Assembly: GCA_035566895.1 (NCBI GenBank)
Contig: DATMQA010000213.1
Coordinates: 5,689-69,688 of the forward strand
Reading direction: 5' to 3'
Source of the DNA: DATMQA01 sp035566895
Lineage (GTDB): Bacteria > Verrucomicrobiota > Verrucomicrobiia > Limisphaerales > UBA8199
DNA length: 64,000 nt
Part shown: piece after piece, positions 26,536 through 35,274 of the stretch
Position numbering within the stretch: the first letter of the stretch is position 1
Layout: each line of letters starts with the position of its first letter
Translations under genes and position numbers: made by a program
Notes under the pieces: model-generated
What the model saw: the letters and a program-made list of their open reading frames with translations, nothing else
Told to the model about the DNA's origin: nothing
The model's database searches: none

Positions 26536-27411
26536 TCAGCCGTGGCGGCCCTTGAACGTCAGTTCGGCGATGCCGGACTTGTCGAGCTCGCCCAAGCCTT
26601 CGGCCAGCATGCGTTCGTACTGCTTTTTAGTCACCGCAGACAAGGGCAAGTCAAGTCCCAGAGCCTTGCCGAGTTTGAGCGCAATGCCGGAATCCTTGGC
26701 GGCATGCGCCGCTGAGAAGAAACAGGTATGCTCGTGGTTCTGCATGTCCTCTCCATCGGTCTTCAGCACGCGAGAATCGGCCCCGGTTTGGGAAAACACT
26801 TCGCGCAGCATGGTCAAATCCAGTCCCAGGACGTCGCCGAGCGCGAGGCCCTCGGCAAGGCCGGCGGTGTTGATATTCATCACCATATTAACGAGCGCTT
26901 TGACCTGGGCAGCCGTGCCCGCGGGACCAATGTAGCGAATAGATGCGGCCAGCCTTTCCAAAAGCGGCCGGGCGCGCTCAAAAACCTCCGGCTTGCCGCC
27001 ACACATCAGATAGAGCGTACCTTGGCGGGCCTGGGGAATACTCGAGGCCATACAGGCCTCCAGCGATTGGGCGCCCACTTTCTCCGCCTTGGTTTCGACC
27101 CGCACATGCACCCCGGGTGTAACGGTGGCACAGTTAATAAACAGCTTGCCCCGGGCCCGGCGGAGCAGGCCACCACCGTAAACCCGCTTCATCGCTTTGT
27201 CGTCCGGGACAACCGTGATGATGATATCCGAGAGCTTCGTAACCTGGCTCAGGTCCTGGACTGTCCGGCTGCCAAGCTCCTGCGCGACGCTCCCAGCGAC
27301 GCCTGCGTTTACATCGTAAATGGCGCTGATTTCGTAGCCGCACTCCTTGAGACGGCGGGCCATGTTGGAACCCATCCGGCCTACTCCAACGAATCCGATT
27401 TTTACGGGCAT
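26536..27411 (-). CDS. 3-hydroxyisobutyrate dehydrogenase-like beta-hydroxyacid dehydrogenase
   Basis: 291 residues. The N-terminal Rossmann motif IGFVGVGRMGSNMARRL matches the GxGxMGxxM signature of the family. The substrate-binding Ser/Gly segment, the catalytic Lys region (PAGTAAQVKALVNMVMNINTAGLAEGLAL) and the C-terminal helical domain (KDSGIALKLG) are present. It is an NAD(P)-dependent oxidoreductase of small beta-hydroxyacids, or a glyoxylate/succinic semialdehyde reductase; the substrate is not identifiable. ATG 27411 is the preferred start. Confidence 0.88.
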   Translation of the reverse strand: MPVKIGFVGVGRMGSNMARRLKECGYEISAIYDVNAGVAGSVAQELGSRTVQDLSQVTKLSDIIITVVPDDKAMKRVYGGGLLRRARGKLFINCATVTPGVHVRVETKAEKVGAQSLEACMASSIPQARQGTLYLMCGGKPEVFERARPLLERLAASIRYIGPAGTAAQVKALVNMVMNINTAGLAEGLALGDVLGLDLTMLREVFSQTGADSRVLKTDGEDMQNHEHTCFFSAAHAAKDSGIALKLGKALGLDLPLSAVTKKQYERMLAEGLGELDKSGIAELTFKGRHG

Positions 27412-27528
27412 AAAACTTTTGGTTCTTTTGGCGAGCGTCTCCACCATAAATCAGACCGGAGCTCCCGGCAATCGGATTGGCCGTCTATAAACATTGCACC
27501 CGTAACGGGGTTAAAACACAATTGCCTT

Positions 27529-28002
27529 GTGCCAAAAGAAAGTGCGGGCCTATTGATGTATCGGACGCGGGCGGCCAAGCTGGAATTCCTGCTGGCCCAT
27601 CCCGGCGGACCGTTCTGGCAGCACAAGGATGTCGGCGCGTGGACCATTCCCAAAGGCGAGCTTCAACCAGGCGAAGACCCGCTGGCTGCGGCGCAACGGG
27701 AATTCGAGGAGGAGCTTGGGTTCAAACCGCACGGCGACTTCCTTCCACTGACGCCGGTCAAACAGAAGAGAGGCAAGCTCATTCGCGCCTGGGCTTTTGA
27801 GGGAGATTGCGACCCCAGCCAGGTAACGAGCAACACGTGTGAGATCGAGTGGCCCCCGCGCTCCGGCCGCCAGCTCGAAATCCCGGAAGTGGATCAGGCG
27901 GCCTTTTTCGAGCTAAACCAGGCCAAAGAAAGGATTAACCCCGCCCAGATTCCGCTGCTGGACGAAGTGGCGCAAAAACTCGGTAGCGGGCCGTCAGTGT
28001 AA
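27529..28002 (+). CDS. NUDIX hydrolase
   Basis: 157 residues from a GTG at 27529 (start VPKESAGLLMYRTR). The long open frame upstream is antisense to the dehydrogenase. The full Nudix box GELQPGEDPLAAAQREFEEE continuing LGF fits GX5EX7REUXEEXGU. The AWTIPKGE lead-in and WPPRSGRQLEIPEVD tail match the diadenosine/NTP-pyrophosphohydrolase-like group. It probably hydrolyses a nucleoside diphosphate derivative in the cytoplasm. Divergent from the dehydrogenase with a 117-base gap. Confidence 0.88.
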   Translation: MPKESAGLLMYRTRAAKLEFLLAHPGGPFWQHKDVGAWTIPKGELQPGEDPLAAAQREFEEELGFKPHGDFLPLTPVKQKRGKLIRAWAFEGDCDPSQVTSNTCEIEWPPRSGRQLEIPEVDQAAFFELNQAKERINPAQIPLLDEVAQKLGSGPSV

Positions 28003-28195
28003 ATGGTGGGAGAGCAGTTCAACCACGAATAAGACACGATCGACACAAAGGAGAACGAAGGGGAGGGCGAAGCACCGGCACATGACCGTTTGCGTTGTTT
28101 GGGTGAGATCGCCTTTCAGCAAGCCTGTTCGGGTGCATTCGTGGTTCTCGACCTTTACTTTCCATGCCGAATCGGCAAGGCTGGCCGCCGTCGAA

Positions 28196-29578
28196 ATGCA
28201 GACCGCATCCGAACAAAACGTCGTTCCTTGCCCCTGGGCGCCCGATTCCTGGCAGCACAAAACCGCCGCCCAGCAACCGGTCTATCCGGATGCGGCTGCG
28301 CTGCGGCTGGTGCTGGCGCAACTGGCAGCGCTGCCGCCGCTGGTGACCAGTTGGGAAATCGAGAATCTGAAACATCAGCTTGCCGAGGCGACGCGCGGCG
28401 AGCGTTTCCTGCTGCAGGGCGGTGATTGTTCGGAAAGCTTCGCCGATTGCGAATCCTCCGCCATTGCCAGCAAACTCAAGATTCTTTTGCAAATGAGCCT
28501 GGTGCTGGTGCAGGGCGGCAAGAAGCGCGTCATCCGCATTGGGCGCTTCGCGGGCCAGTACGCCAAACCACGCTCCGCCGACAACGAGAGCCGCAACGGT
28601 CTCACGCTCCCGAGTTACCGCGGCGACATGATCAATTGCGCCGGATTCACCAGGGAACAACGCGAGCCCAATCCGGATTTGTTGCTACGCGCCTATGAGC
28701 GCTCCGGCCTGACCATCAACTTCATCCGTGCGCTCATCGAGGGCGGGTTTGCCGACCTGCACCACCCGGAATATTGGGAACTGGGGTTTGTGGCCAACTC
28801 GCCCCATGCCGCCGAATACACGCGCATGGTTGAGAGCATTGGTGAGTCACTGCGGTTTATGGAGACTCTGACCGGCTGCGTGCTGGCCGATATCAACCGC
28901 GTCGATTTCTTCACCAGCCATGAAGGCCTCCACCTGGCATATGAACAGGCCCAGACCCGCCAGGTCCCCCGCCGGCCCGGCTGGTACAACCTCTCGACGC
29001 ATTTTCCCTGGATGGGCGAGCGCACCCGCGCGCTGGACGGCGCGCACCTTGAGTATTTTCGCGGCATCGCCAATCCGATCGGAGTCAAGATCGGCCCAAA
29101 AGTCACCCCGCAGGAAGCCCTCGCTTTGGCCGATGCGCTCAACCCGCAAAATGAACCCGGCCGGCTAACCTTCATTCATCGCTTCGGAGCCGACCAGGTC
29201 GCAAAATGCCTGCCGCGCCTGACCGAAACTTTCCGGCGCGAAGGCAAACAGGTGCTCTGGTGTTGCGACCCAATGCACGGCAACACCGAAACTACCAAAG
29301 ACGGAATCAAGACTCGCCGGTTTGAGAATATTCTGAGTGAATTGGAACAATCCTATCGCATTCTCCGGGACTGCGGCGCACATCTGGGCGGCGTGCACTT
29401 CGAACTAACGGGCGACAATGTCACCGAATGCATTGGCGGCGCCAGTGGTGTGACTGAGGCCGACCTGGCGCGCGACTACCGCACGCAACTGGACCCCAGG
29501 TTGAACTACGAGCAAGCGATGGAAATGGCGCTGTTGCTGGCCCGGCTGATGGCGCAAAACCAGGTTAAGGGAACCTGA
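28196..29578 (+). CDS. aroF-II: Class II 3-deoxy-7-phosphoheptulonate synthase
   Basis: 460 residues, the normal size for plant/actinobacterial-type (class II) DAHP synthase. It catalyses PEP + erythrose-4-phosphate to DAHP, the first step of the shikimate pathway. Seen: WEIENLKHQLAEATRGERFL, LLQGGDCSESF (metal-ligand Cys), RIGRFAGQYAKPRS, SYRGDMIN and the C-terminal GVHFELTGDNVTECIGG. The start is ATG 28196; the upstream in-frame extension has no family similarity. The sulfatase gene follows after 7 bases, so the two may share a transcript without an obvious metabolic link. Confidence 0.93.
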   Translation: MQTASEQNVVPCPWAPDSWQHKTAAQQPVYPDAAALRLVLAQLAALPPLVTSWEIENLKHQLAEATRGERFLLQGGDCSESFADCESSAIASKLKILLQMSLVLVQGGKKRVIRIGRFAGQYAKPRSADNESRNGLTLPSYRGDMINCAGFTREQREPNPDLLLRAYERSGLTINFIRALIEGGFADLHHPEYWELGFVANSPHAAEYTRMVESIGESLRFMETLTGCVLADINRVDFFTSHEGLHLAYEQAQTRQVPRRPGWYNLSTHFPWMGERTRALDGAHLEYFRGIANPIGVKIGPKVTPQEALALADALNPQNEPGRLTFIHRFGADQVAKCLPRLTETFRREGKQVLWCCDPMHGNTETTKDGIKTRRFENILSELEQSYRILRDCGAHLGGVHFELTGDNVTECIGGASGVTEADLARDYRTQLDPRLNYEQAMEMALLLARLMAQNQVKGT

Positions 29579-29585
29579 GGGCGCC

Positions 29586-31091
29586 ATGCTTATCGACCGC
29601 ATGTTTCCACTCCGGCCTGGCTTTTGGGTCCTGCTCCTGCTGATGACCGTCCTGCCGCTTAGTGCCCACGCCGCTAAACCCGCTCCGCTGCCCAATATTA
29701 TTATCATCCTTACCGATGACCAGGGCTACGCGGATGTCGGTGTGTTCGGTGCCAAAGGATTCCAAACGCCGAACCTGGACCGGCTGGCGTCCCAAGGCTG
29801 CATCTTTCGGAATTTCCATGTCGCCCAACCGGTGTGCTCGGCCTCGCGCTGCGCATTGCTGACGGGTTGCTATCCCAACCGGCTCGGCATTCACGGTGCC
29901 TTGGGGCCACGCTCGAAGGTGGGTATCAGCAGCAACGAAATGACTTTGGCCGAACTGGTGAAGCAGCGCGGCTACACCACCGCCATTTTTGGCAAATGGC
30001 ACCTCGGCGATTCCCCGCAGTTTCTTCCGCTCCATCACGGATTCGATGAATACTTCGGCCTGCCTTATTCGAATGACATGTGGCCGCTGCACCCCGACCA
30101 GGTGAAGCTGCCGCCGAATGACGAAAAGCGCAAAAGCGGTTACCCGGACCTGGTCATGTACGAGGGCGATAAGGTCGTCATTCCCCAGGTCACGCATGAA
30201 GACCAGAACCAACTGACAACCTGGTACACGGAACATGCCGTGCGTTTCATCGAGCAGAATAAGGACCGGCCATTTTTCCTTTACCTGGCGCACAACATGC
30301 CGCACGTGCCCCTGCACGTCAGCGATAAATTCCGCGGTAAAACCGTCCGCGGCCTCTACGGCGATGTCATCGAAGAAATTGACTGGTCAGTTGGGCAGGT
30401 GATGGACGCGCTCAAGCGCACCGGGTTGGAGGAGAATACGTGGGTGCTCTTCACTTCCGATAACGGGCCGTGGCTTTGCTACGGCGACCACGCCGGCTCG
30501 GCGTATCCGCTGCGCGAGGGCAAGGGCACTAACTGGGAAGGCGGCACGCGCGAACCGTGCATCATGCGATGGCCCGGCAGGATCCCCGCCGGCACGGAAA
30601 CCTGGCAGATGGTGATGACTATCGACTTGCTTCCGACGATTGCCAAACTCATCGACGCCGAGCCGCCCAAACACACCCTGGACGGCTTGGATGTCTGGCC
30701 GATTCTCTCAGGGAAACGCGGAGCGAGAAACCCTCACACGGCGTATTGGTTCTATTACGAGGTCAACCAACTGCAGGCCGTGATGACCGGCGACGGGCGT
30801 TGGAAACTCCAACTGCCGCACACTTACCGGACCCTCGGGGGCAAGCCAGGCGGTCACGGCGGCACCCCCGTTCCTTATGAGCAACGCAAGTTGGAGACCG
30901 CGGAGCTTTACGATTTGGTCAACGATATCAGCGAAGGCGCGGACGTGGCTCCGCAGCACGCGGATATCCTCAAACGCCTCGAAGCCGAAGCCGAAAGGGC
31001 CCGCGCGGAATTGGGCGATGCGTTGACGAAGCGCACCGGCAAAGGCGTGCGCGAACCGGGCAGAGTTCAATCCGCGAATTTCACCAATTGA
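29586..31091 (+). CDS. Secreted type I sulfatase
   Basis: 501 residues with a signal peptide ending SAHA. The sulfatase N-terminus (NIIIILTDDQGYADVG; Asp44/45 metal ligands) and the formylglycine motif CSASR (Cys84) plus LTGCYPNR are present. The motif is C-x-A-x-R rather than the commoner C-x-P-x-R. Substrate-pocket elements GKWHLG and FTSDNGP are intact. Needs maturation of Cys84 to formylglycine. Probably cleaves sulfate esters from algal or host polysaccharides outside the cytoplasm. Confidence 0.9.
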   Translation: MLIDRMFPLRPGFWVLLLLMTVLPLSAHAAKPAPLPNIIIILTDDQGYADVGVFGAKGFQTPNLDRLASQGCIFRNFHVAQPVCSASRCALLTGCYPNRLGIHGALGPRSKVGISSNEMTLAELVKQRGYTTAIFGKWHLGDSPQFLPLHHGFDEYFGLPYSNDMWPLHPDQVKLPPNDEKRKSGYPDLVMYEGDKVVIPQVTHEDQNQLTTWYTEHAVRFIEQNKDRPFFLYLAHNMPHVPLHVSDKFRGKTVRGLYGDVIEEIDWSVGQVMDALKRTGLEENTWVLFTSDNGPWLCYGDHAGSAYPLREGKGTNWEGGTREPCIMRWPGRIPAGTETWQMVMTIDLLPTIAKLIDAEPPKHTLDGLDVWPILSGKRGARNPHTAYWFYYEVNQLQAVMTGDGRWKLQLPHTYRTLGGKPGGHGGTPVPYEQRKLETAELYDLVNDISEGADVAPQHADILKRLEAEAERARAELGDALTKRTGKGVREPGRVQSANFTN

Positions 31092-31132
31092 TGCGGATTA
31101 TTTGCGGGAATTCGCGTGGTTCGCGATTCGCT

Positions 31133-31945
31133 TCATTCCGCCTCTTCACCATACACGTTGCCGGTATCGGCACAGACGCCCCGCTTGGAGCCGGCCACGA
31201 AATCCAGCATGACTTTGGCCGGGGCGCTAGAGAATTTCTTCTGCGCCGCTGCCAGAGCGGTTCGCAGGTTTGCCCCTCGGCGGAAGAGGGCGTGGTAGAG
31301 TGCTTTTAATTCCAACCGTTCGGCGGGACTGAACCCGGCGCGGCGCAGGCCTACAGTGTTGAGGCCGCAAATGCCATTGCTGCCGCGCGCCACGGTATAG
31401 GGTGGCAGGTCTTTGCTGATCGCCGAGCCGCCTTGCATCAGCGCGAGGGTGCCGACCCGCACGAATTGGTGCAGCAGGCAATGGGCGGAAATAAAGGCCC
31501 GGTCGGCGAGGCTCACGTGGCCCCCCAACAGCGCCCCATTGGCGACGATCACGCCGTTCCCTAACTGACAGTTGTGTCCCACGTGGCAAAGGGCCATGAG
31601 AAAGTTGTGGGAACCAAGCGTCGTTTCTTCCCCCAGTTTCGCCGAGCGATGCACCGTGGCGTGCTCGCGAAAGACATTGTGGTCCCCAATCCGCAGGCCC
31701 GTGGACGCGCCCTGGTATTTGAGGTCCTGCGGCGCCTCGCCGATAACACACCCGGCGAAGAATTGGTTGTGAGCACCGATGGTGGTCAGCCCGGTCAGAT
31801 AGACGTACGGCCCGATAGTGCAATGCGCGCCAACCTCCACGCTCTCATCGATGATAGAATACGGCCCGACCCGCACAGTAGAATCGAGTTTGGCCTTCGG
31901 ATGAATGATCGCGGTCGGATGAATCACGCCCGTAAAGTGGGGCAA
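31133..31945 (-). CDS. lpxA: Acyl-ACP--UDP-N-acetylglucosamine O-acyltransferase
   Basis: 270 residues of hexapeptide-repeat left-handed beta-helix, starting IHPTAIIHPKAKLDSTVRVG. The catalytic region is LCHVGHNC (His121/His124; the second corresponds to the enzyme base), then ANGALLGGHVSLAD and HQFVRVG. A C-terminal helical domain follows. It performs the first step of lipid A synthesis. It is a lone lpxA at the end of the minus-strand envelope cluster, without the usual lpxC/fabZ neighbours. Confidence 0.9.
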   Translation of the reverse strand: MPHFTGVIHPTAIIHPKAKLDSTVRVGPYSIIDESVEVGAHCTIGPYVYLTGLTTIGAHNQFFAGCVIGEAPQDLKYQGASTGLRIGDHNVFREHATVHRSAKLGEETTLGSHNFLMALCHVGHNCQLGNGVIVANGALLGGHVSLADRAFISAHCLLHQFVRVGTLALMQGGSAISKDLPPYTVARGSNGICGLNTVGLRRAGFSPAERLELKALYHALFRRGANLRTALAAAQKKFSSAPAKVMLDFVAGSKRGVCADTGNVYGEEAE

Positions 31946-31984
31946 TCATCCCTGTTGCCAAGCCAAAAGTGGCCTGGCGGGGAT

Positions 31985-32111
31985 TAGTAAATCAGTAATC
32001 AGTAACCAGAAATAAGGGAACAGTAATCAGGAGCCGGCGTTCCGTACTAACTGACCACCGACTAGTAACCACTGTCCACTGATTACTGACCACTGATTAC
32101 TCTGATTACTC
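31985..32111. repeat. AGTAATCAGT/ACTGATTACT inverted micro-repeats
   Basis: The 180-base gap between lpxA and the decarboxylase gene contains multiple AGTAATCAGT words (31986-32008, 32021-32030) facing ACTGATTACT words (32078-32110). They could fold into a hairpin and act as a terminator or processing site. The same word occurs at the start of the NUMOD3-like gene near 62908. Confidence 0.7.
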
Positions 32112-32125
32112 TCCCGCTCAGGAGC

Positions 32126-33097
32126 TCACACCTTCTTCCTGAAGTAATCGATCGTCTGCACGAGGCCCTGGGCCAGCGGAACTTTTGGTTCCCAGCCCAG
32201 CATCTTACGGGCTTTGGTGATGTCTGGCTGGCGCTGCTTCGGATCGTCTTGCGGAAGCGGCTTGTAAGCGATCTTGCTGCGCGAACCGGTCGCCCGGATG
32301 ATTTGTTTGGCAAACTCCAGTACCGTGAGCTCTGCCGGGTTGCCGATGTTCATCGGCAGAGCGTAGTCACTCATCATCAACCGGTAGATACCTTCGATTA
32401 AATCGGAGACATAGCAGAAACTGCGGGTTTGCCGGCCCTCGCCGAAAACGGTCAGGGGTTTGTTCTTGAGCGCCTGGCTGACAAAAGCGGGGACTACGCG
32501 TCCGTCATTAAGCCGCATCCGCGGGCCGTAGGTGTTGAAGATGCGCACGATCCGGGTTTGGACGTGGTGTTCCTTGTGGTAGGCCATGGTCATAGCCTCG
32601 GCGAACCGCTTCGCCTCATCGTAGCAGCCCCGGGGGCCTATGGAATTGACATTGCCCCAGTACTCTTCGGGTTGCGGATGGACCAGCGGGTCGCCGTAAA
32701 TCTCGGACGTCGAGGCGAGGAGGAAGCGGGCGTTTTTGTTCTTGGCCAATCCCAGCGCCTTATGGGTGCCGAGCGAACCGACTTTAAGGGTTTGAATGGG
32801 CAACTCCAGATAATCGATCGGACTGGCGGGAGAGGCAAAGTGCCAGATGAAATTCACCGGCATGTCCAGGAAGATGAATTCGGTGACGTCCTGCTGGATG
32901 AATTTGAAATTGGGATTGCCGCCCAGGTGCGAGATGTTATCGACGGCACCGGTGACAAAATTGTCGATGCCGATGACTTTATGGCCACGCGCCAGGAGCA
33001 GGTCCGTCAGGTGCGAGCCCAGAAAGCCAGCGGCGCCAGTGACGACGCTGGTGGGTTGGGAGGAGGAGCCGGGCGTGATGCGACGTTTCCTGGTCAT
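32126..33097 (-). CDS. uxs: UDP-glucuronate decarboxylase-type SDR epimerase
   Basis: 323 residues, extended SDR. NAD-binding GAAGFLGSHL (21-30) and catalytic TSEIYG plus Tyr159-x3-Lys163 (CYDEAK) are present. Sequences such as RIFNTYGPRM, DGRVVPAF and SFCYVSDLI match UXS enzymes converting UDP-glucuronate to UDP-xylose. It lies 25 bases downstream of the sugar-phosphate transferase gene, fitting exopolysaccharide precursor supply. Confidence 0.88.
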   Translation of the reverse strand: MTRKRRITPGSSSQPTSVVTGAAGFLGSHLTDLLLARGHKVIGIDNFVTGAVDNISHLGGNPNFKFIQQDVTEFIFLDMPVNFIWHFASPASPIDYLELPIQTLKVGSLGTHKALGLAKNKNARFLLASTSEIYGDPLVHPQPEEYWGNVNSIGPRGCYDEAKRFAEAMTMAYHKEHHVQTRIVRIFNTYGPRMRLNDGRVVPAFVSQALKNKPLTVFGEGRQTRSFCYVSDLIEGIYRLMMSDYALPMNIGNPAELTVLEFAKQIIRATGSRSKIAYKPLPQDDPKQRQPDITKARKMLGWEPKVPLAQGLVQTIDYFRKKV

Positions 33098-33121
33098 GTG
33101 ATACTTGTTCCTTGTTCCGAT

Positions 33122-34516
33122 TCATTTTGCCCCCGTTCCCGCCAGCACCACCGGTACAGTGCGCCAGAGAATTTTAAAATCCAGCCACAAAGACCAATTG
33201 TCAATGTACTCCAGGTCGAGGCGGACCCAGTCTCTAAAATCCTTGACGTTATTGCGGCCACTGATTTGCCAGAGGCAGGTCAAGCCCGGCTTGACGCTCA
33301 GCCGGCGGCGATGGGCAAGATCATTAAAGCGCCTGACTTCGTCCACCGGCAGCGGTCGCGGGCCCACCAAACTCATCTCACCCCGTAGCACATTGTAGAG
33401 TTGCGGCAGTTCGTCGAAGCTGAATTTGCGCAGGAACTTGCCGAAGGGCGTGATGCGAGGGTCTTTGGTGACCTTGAAGACCGGACCGTTCATTTCGTTC
33501 ATGGCGGCCAGCTCATGCTGGAACTGTTCGGCGTTGCTCACCATGGTGCGGAATTTGTAAATCGTGAATGGCCGGCCGTTGAGGCCCGAGCGTTGTTGGC
33601 GGAAAAACACGGGGCCCGGGGAACCAAGCCTAACCAGCAGGGCAAAGACCGGCAAAACCAGGCTCAGCAGCAGCAGGCCGATGGCGGAGCCCAAAATATC
33701 GATGACACGTTTGAGAACACTTTGCCAGGAGGCCTCCGGAGTGGTTCGAAACACCAGGATAGGCTGGCCGTAGAAATCGTCGAGGGAGGTGCGGGAAATC
33801 TGTGTTTTGAAAAAGTCGGCCACCAGCCAGACTTCCACGCCTTCCAGTTCGCAGGCGCGAATCGCGGCTTCCACCTGGTCGAAGAAAGCGCGTTTCGAAC
33901 TGATAATGACGCCGTTGATGGAGTGTTCGTGCAGCAGGTCCACCAGGTGCTGAAGCGGGGTCTGGTCCAGGTCTATTTCCGCGGCAACCTCCATCGATTG
34001 CCCGGATTTGACCTTGAGTTCTGCCTTCATCCGGGCGGTTTCGTCCCGCGTTCCGACCAGGACAAAGCGACGGCGATGTTGGGTCTTGGCGAGCTGGCTT
34101 TTAAAGACCATCAGGAGGAGTTCTTCCTTAACGAAAACCAGAACAAAACTGATCACGCCGAACCAGATCGGGATCCAACGGGCAATCTCGGTGCGGAACA
34201 GGAACAGCGCCAGAATCAAGCCCAAGGTCATCAGGAAGCAGGCCTTGAACAGCACCCAGGCAGTCGTGCGGCGCGAGCAGAGCATCGGCCGGTTATAGAA
34301 ACCCTGGGCCTCCAGGACCATCGGCACCGCGGGGATCAGAATAACGTAAAGCCACACATATTTCCGGAAAGAGGGTTCTACCGGCTCAAGACCGAAGAGA
34401 TCGATGACGTTGAGGTCGGATCGCAAGGCAAAGGCGAGCCAGAAGCTGAACGCAAAAAGCGTTGTATCCATCAGCTCGTGGATTTGCATCCGAATCAGGC
34501 GATCACGGCGCAACAT
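33122..34516 (-). CDS. Polyprenyl glycosylphosphotransferase (exopolysaccharide initiation)
   Basis: 464 residues. N-terminal membrane helices and a CoA-binding-like middle domain are followed by the bacterial sugar-transferase domain: KRVIDILGSAIGLLLL helix, RSGLNGRPFTIYKFRTM, FLRKFSFDELPQLYNVLRG, MSLVGPRPLP and SVKPGLTCLWQISGRN. This WcaJ/EpsE-type enzyme moves a sugar-1-phosphate to undecaprenyl phosphate at the inner membrane. It lies directly downstream of epsI and exosortase, the usual setting for exosortase-linked EPS loci. Confidence 0.93.
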   Translation of the reverse strand: MLRRDRLIRMQIHELMDTTLFAFSFWLAFALRSDLNVIDLFGLEPVEPSFRKYVWLYVILIPAVPMVLEAQGFYNRPMLCSRRTTAWVLFKACFLMTLGLILALFLFRTEIARWIPIWFGVISFVLVFVKEELLLMVFKSQLAKTQHRRRFVLVGTRDETARMKAELKVKSGQSMEVAAEIDLDQTPLQHLVDLLHEHSINGVIISSKRAFFDQVEAAIRACELEGVEVWLVADFFKTQISRTSLDDFYGQPILVFRTTPEASWQSVLKRVIDILGSAIGLLLLSLVLPVFALLVRLGSPGPVFFRQQRSGLNGRPFTIYKFRTMVSNAEQFQHELAAMNEMNGPVFKVTKDPRITPFGKFLRKFSFDELPQLYNVLRGEMSLVGPRPLPVDEVRRFNDLAHRRRLSVKPGLTCLWQISGRNNVKDFRDWVRLDLEYIDNWSLWLDFKILWRTVPVVLAGTGAK

Positions 34517-34536
34517 GGCTCAGCAGATTCCGAATT

Positions 34537-35274
34537 TCATTTCCGGGCGACGGTCCCCGCAGGCTGGGGGAATAATTGGAATTCCGGGACGGCGGCAGCA
34601 ATGAAGGTCTTGATGCGCTCGAAGGACGCGTCCTCCTGGCCCGGTGCGCAGACCGAGAGGCAGCTAATATAGGCCCAGCGTTGGAGGACACCGGTTCGCA
34701 ACAGCCGCTTGGTCATCAGCCACATCCGCTCGGCGCCCAGCGCGCTGGCGCTCATCGCATCATCGGCGACATACCAATAGACATAAACCAGGCGGACGGT
34801 CTCGCGCTGGCCATTGATAGTTCTCTCGCTGTTGGCCACCAGTTTCACGACGGGAAGATCGTAACTATACGGCCGCTCGATGTGGACCCTGGTTTCTTCA
34901 GACTTGGTCTGGTCAATATGGTAGCCCTGACCCTCGAGGCAGAACTGAGGTTTGTGCAGGCTGGTGCGGTCCACCCCCATTAGCACAACGTTCACATCGA
35001 CAGGGAAACCGTCGGGCCCCAGGTAAAAACGGTGCCCGAAACTGGTGTCCTGGGGTAGAGTGCTCCGGGTCATCGAATCCACCTCTATCCAGCGCGACGT
35101 ATAATTCAGGACCTGCTCGGGGAGCTCCGCTTGCAGCCGGGTTGGGTCCAACCGGTGAGTTCTGACTCCTGGCGCACCCAGTCGCTGATGGTGGTGAAAT
35201 TGGGCCAGTAACCCGGCGGCTCCCGCCATGAGCAACAGGGCCACAATGAAAAAGATGACCTTGCGCTGGTTCAT
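34537..35274 (-). CDS. epsI: EpsI-family exosortase-associated protein
   Basis: 245 residues. One N-terminal membrane helix, then the DUF3485/EpsI signature HKPQFCLEGQGY (His107, Cys112, Gly115, Gly117) and a VKLVANSE...LVYVYWYV beta region. The family is found almost only beside exosortases and is thought to assist EPS or sorting; its reaction is unknown. The ATG overlaps the exosortase stop by 4 bases (translational coupling). Confidence 0.88.
   Translation of the reverse strand: MNQRKVIFFIVALLLMAGAAGLLAQFHHHQRLGAPGVRTHRLDPTRLQAELPEQVLNYTSRWIEVDSMTRSTLPQDTSFGHRFYLGPDGFPVDVNVVLMGVDRTSLHKPQFCLEGQGYHIDQTKSEETRVHIERPYSYDLPVVKLVANSERTINGQRETVRLVYVYWYVADDAMSASALGAERMWLMTKRLLRTGVLQRWAYISCLSVCAPGQEDASFERIKTFIAAAVPEFQLFPQPAGTVARK

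Noticed and set aside
26728..27528. 5' extension of the NUDIX frame
   Set aside because: Lies antisense to the dehydrogenase; NUDIX homology begins at the GTG at 27529.
33401..34672. 423-codon plus-strand frame
   Set aside because: Shadow of the sugar-transferase gene, Gln/Glu-rich, no family features.
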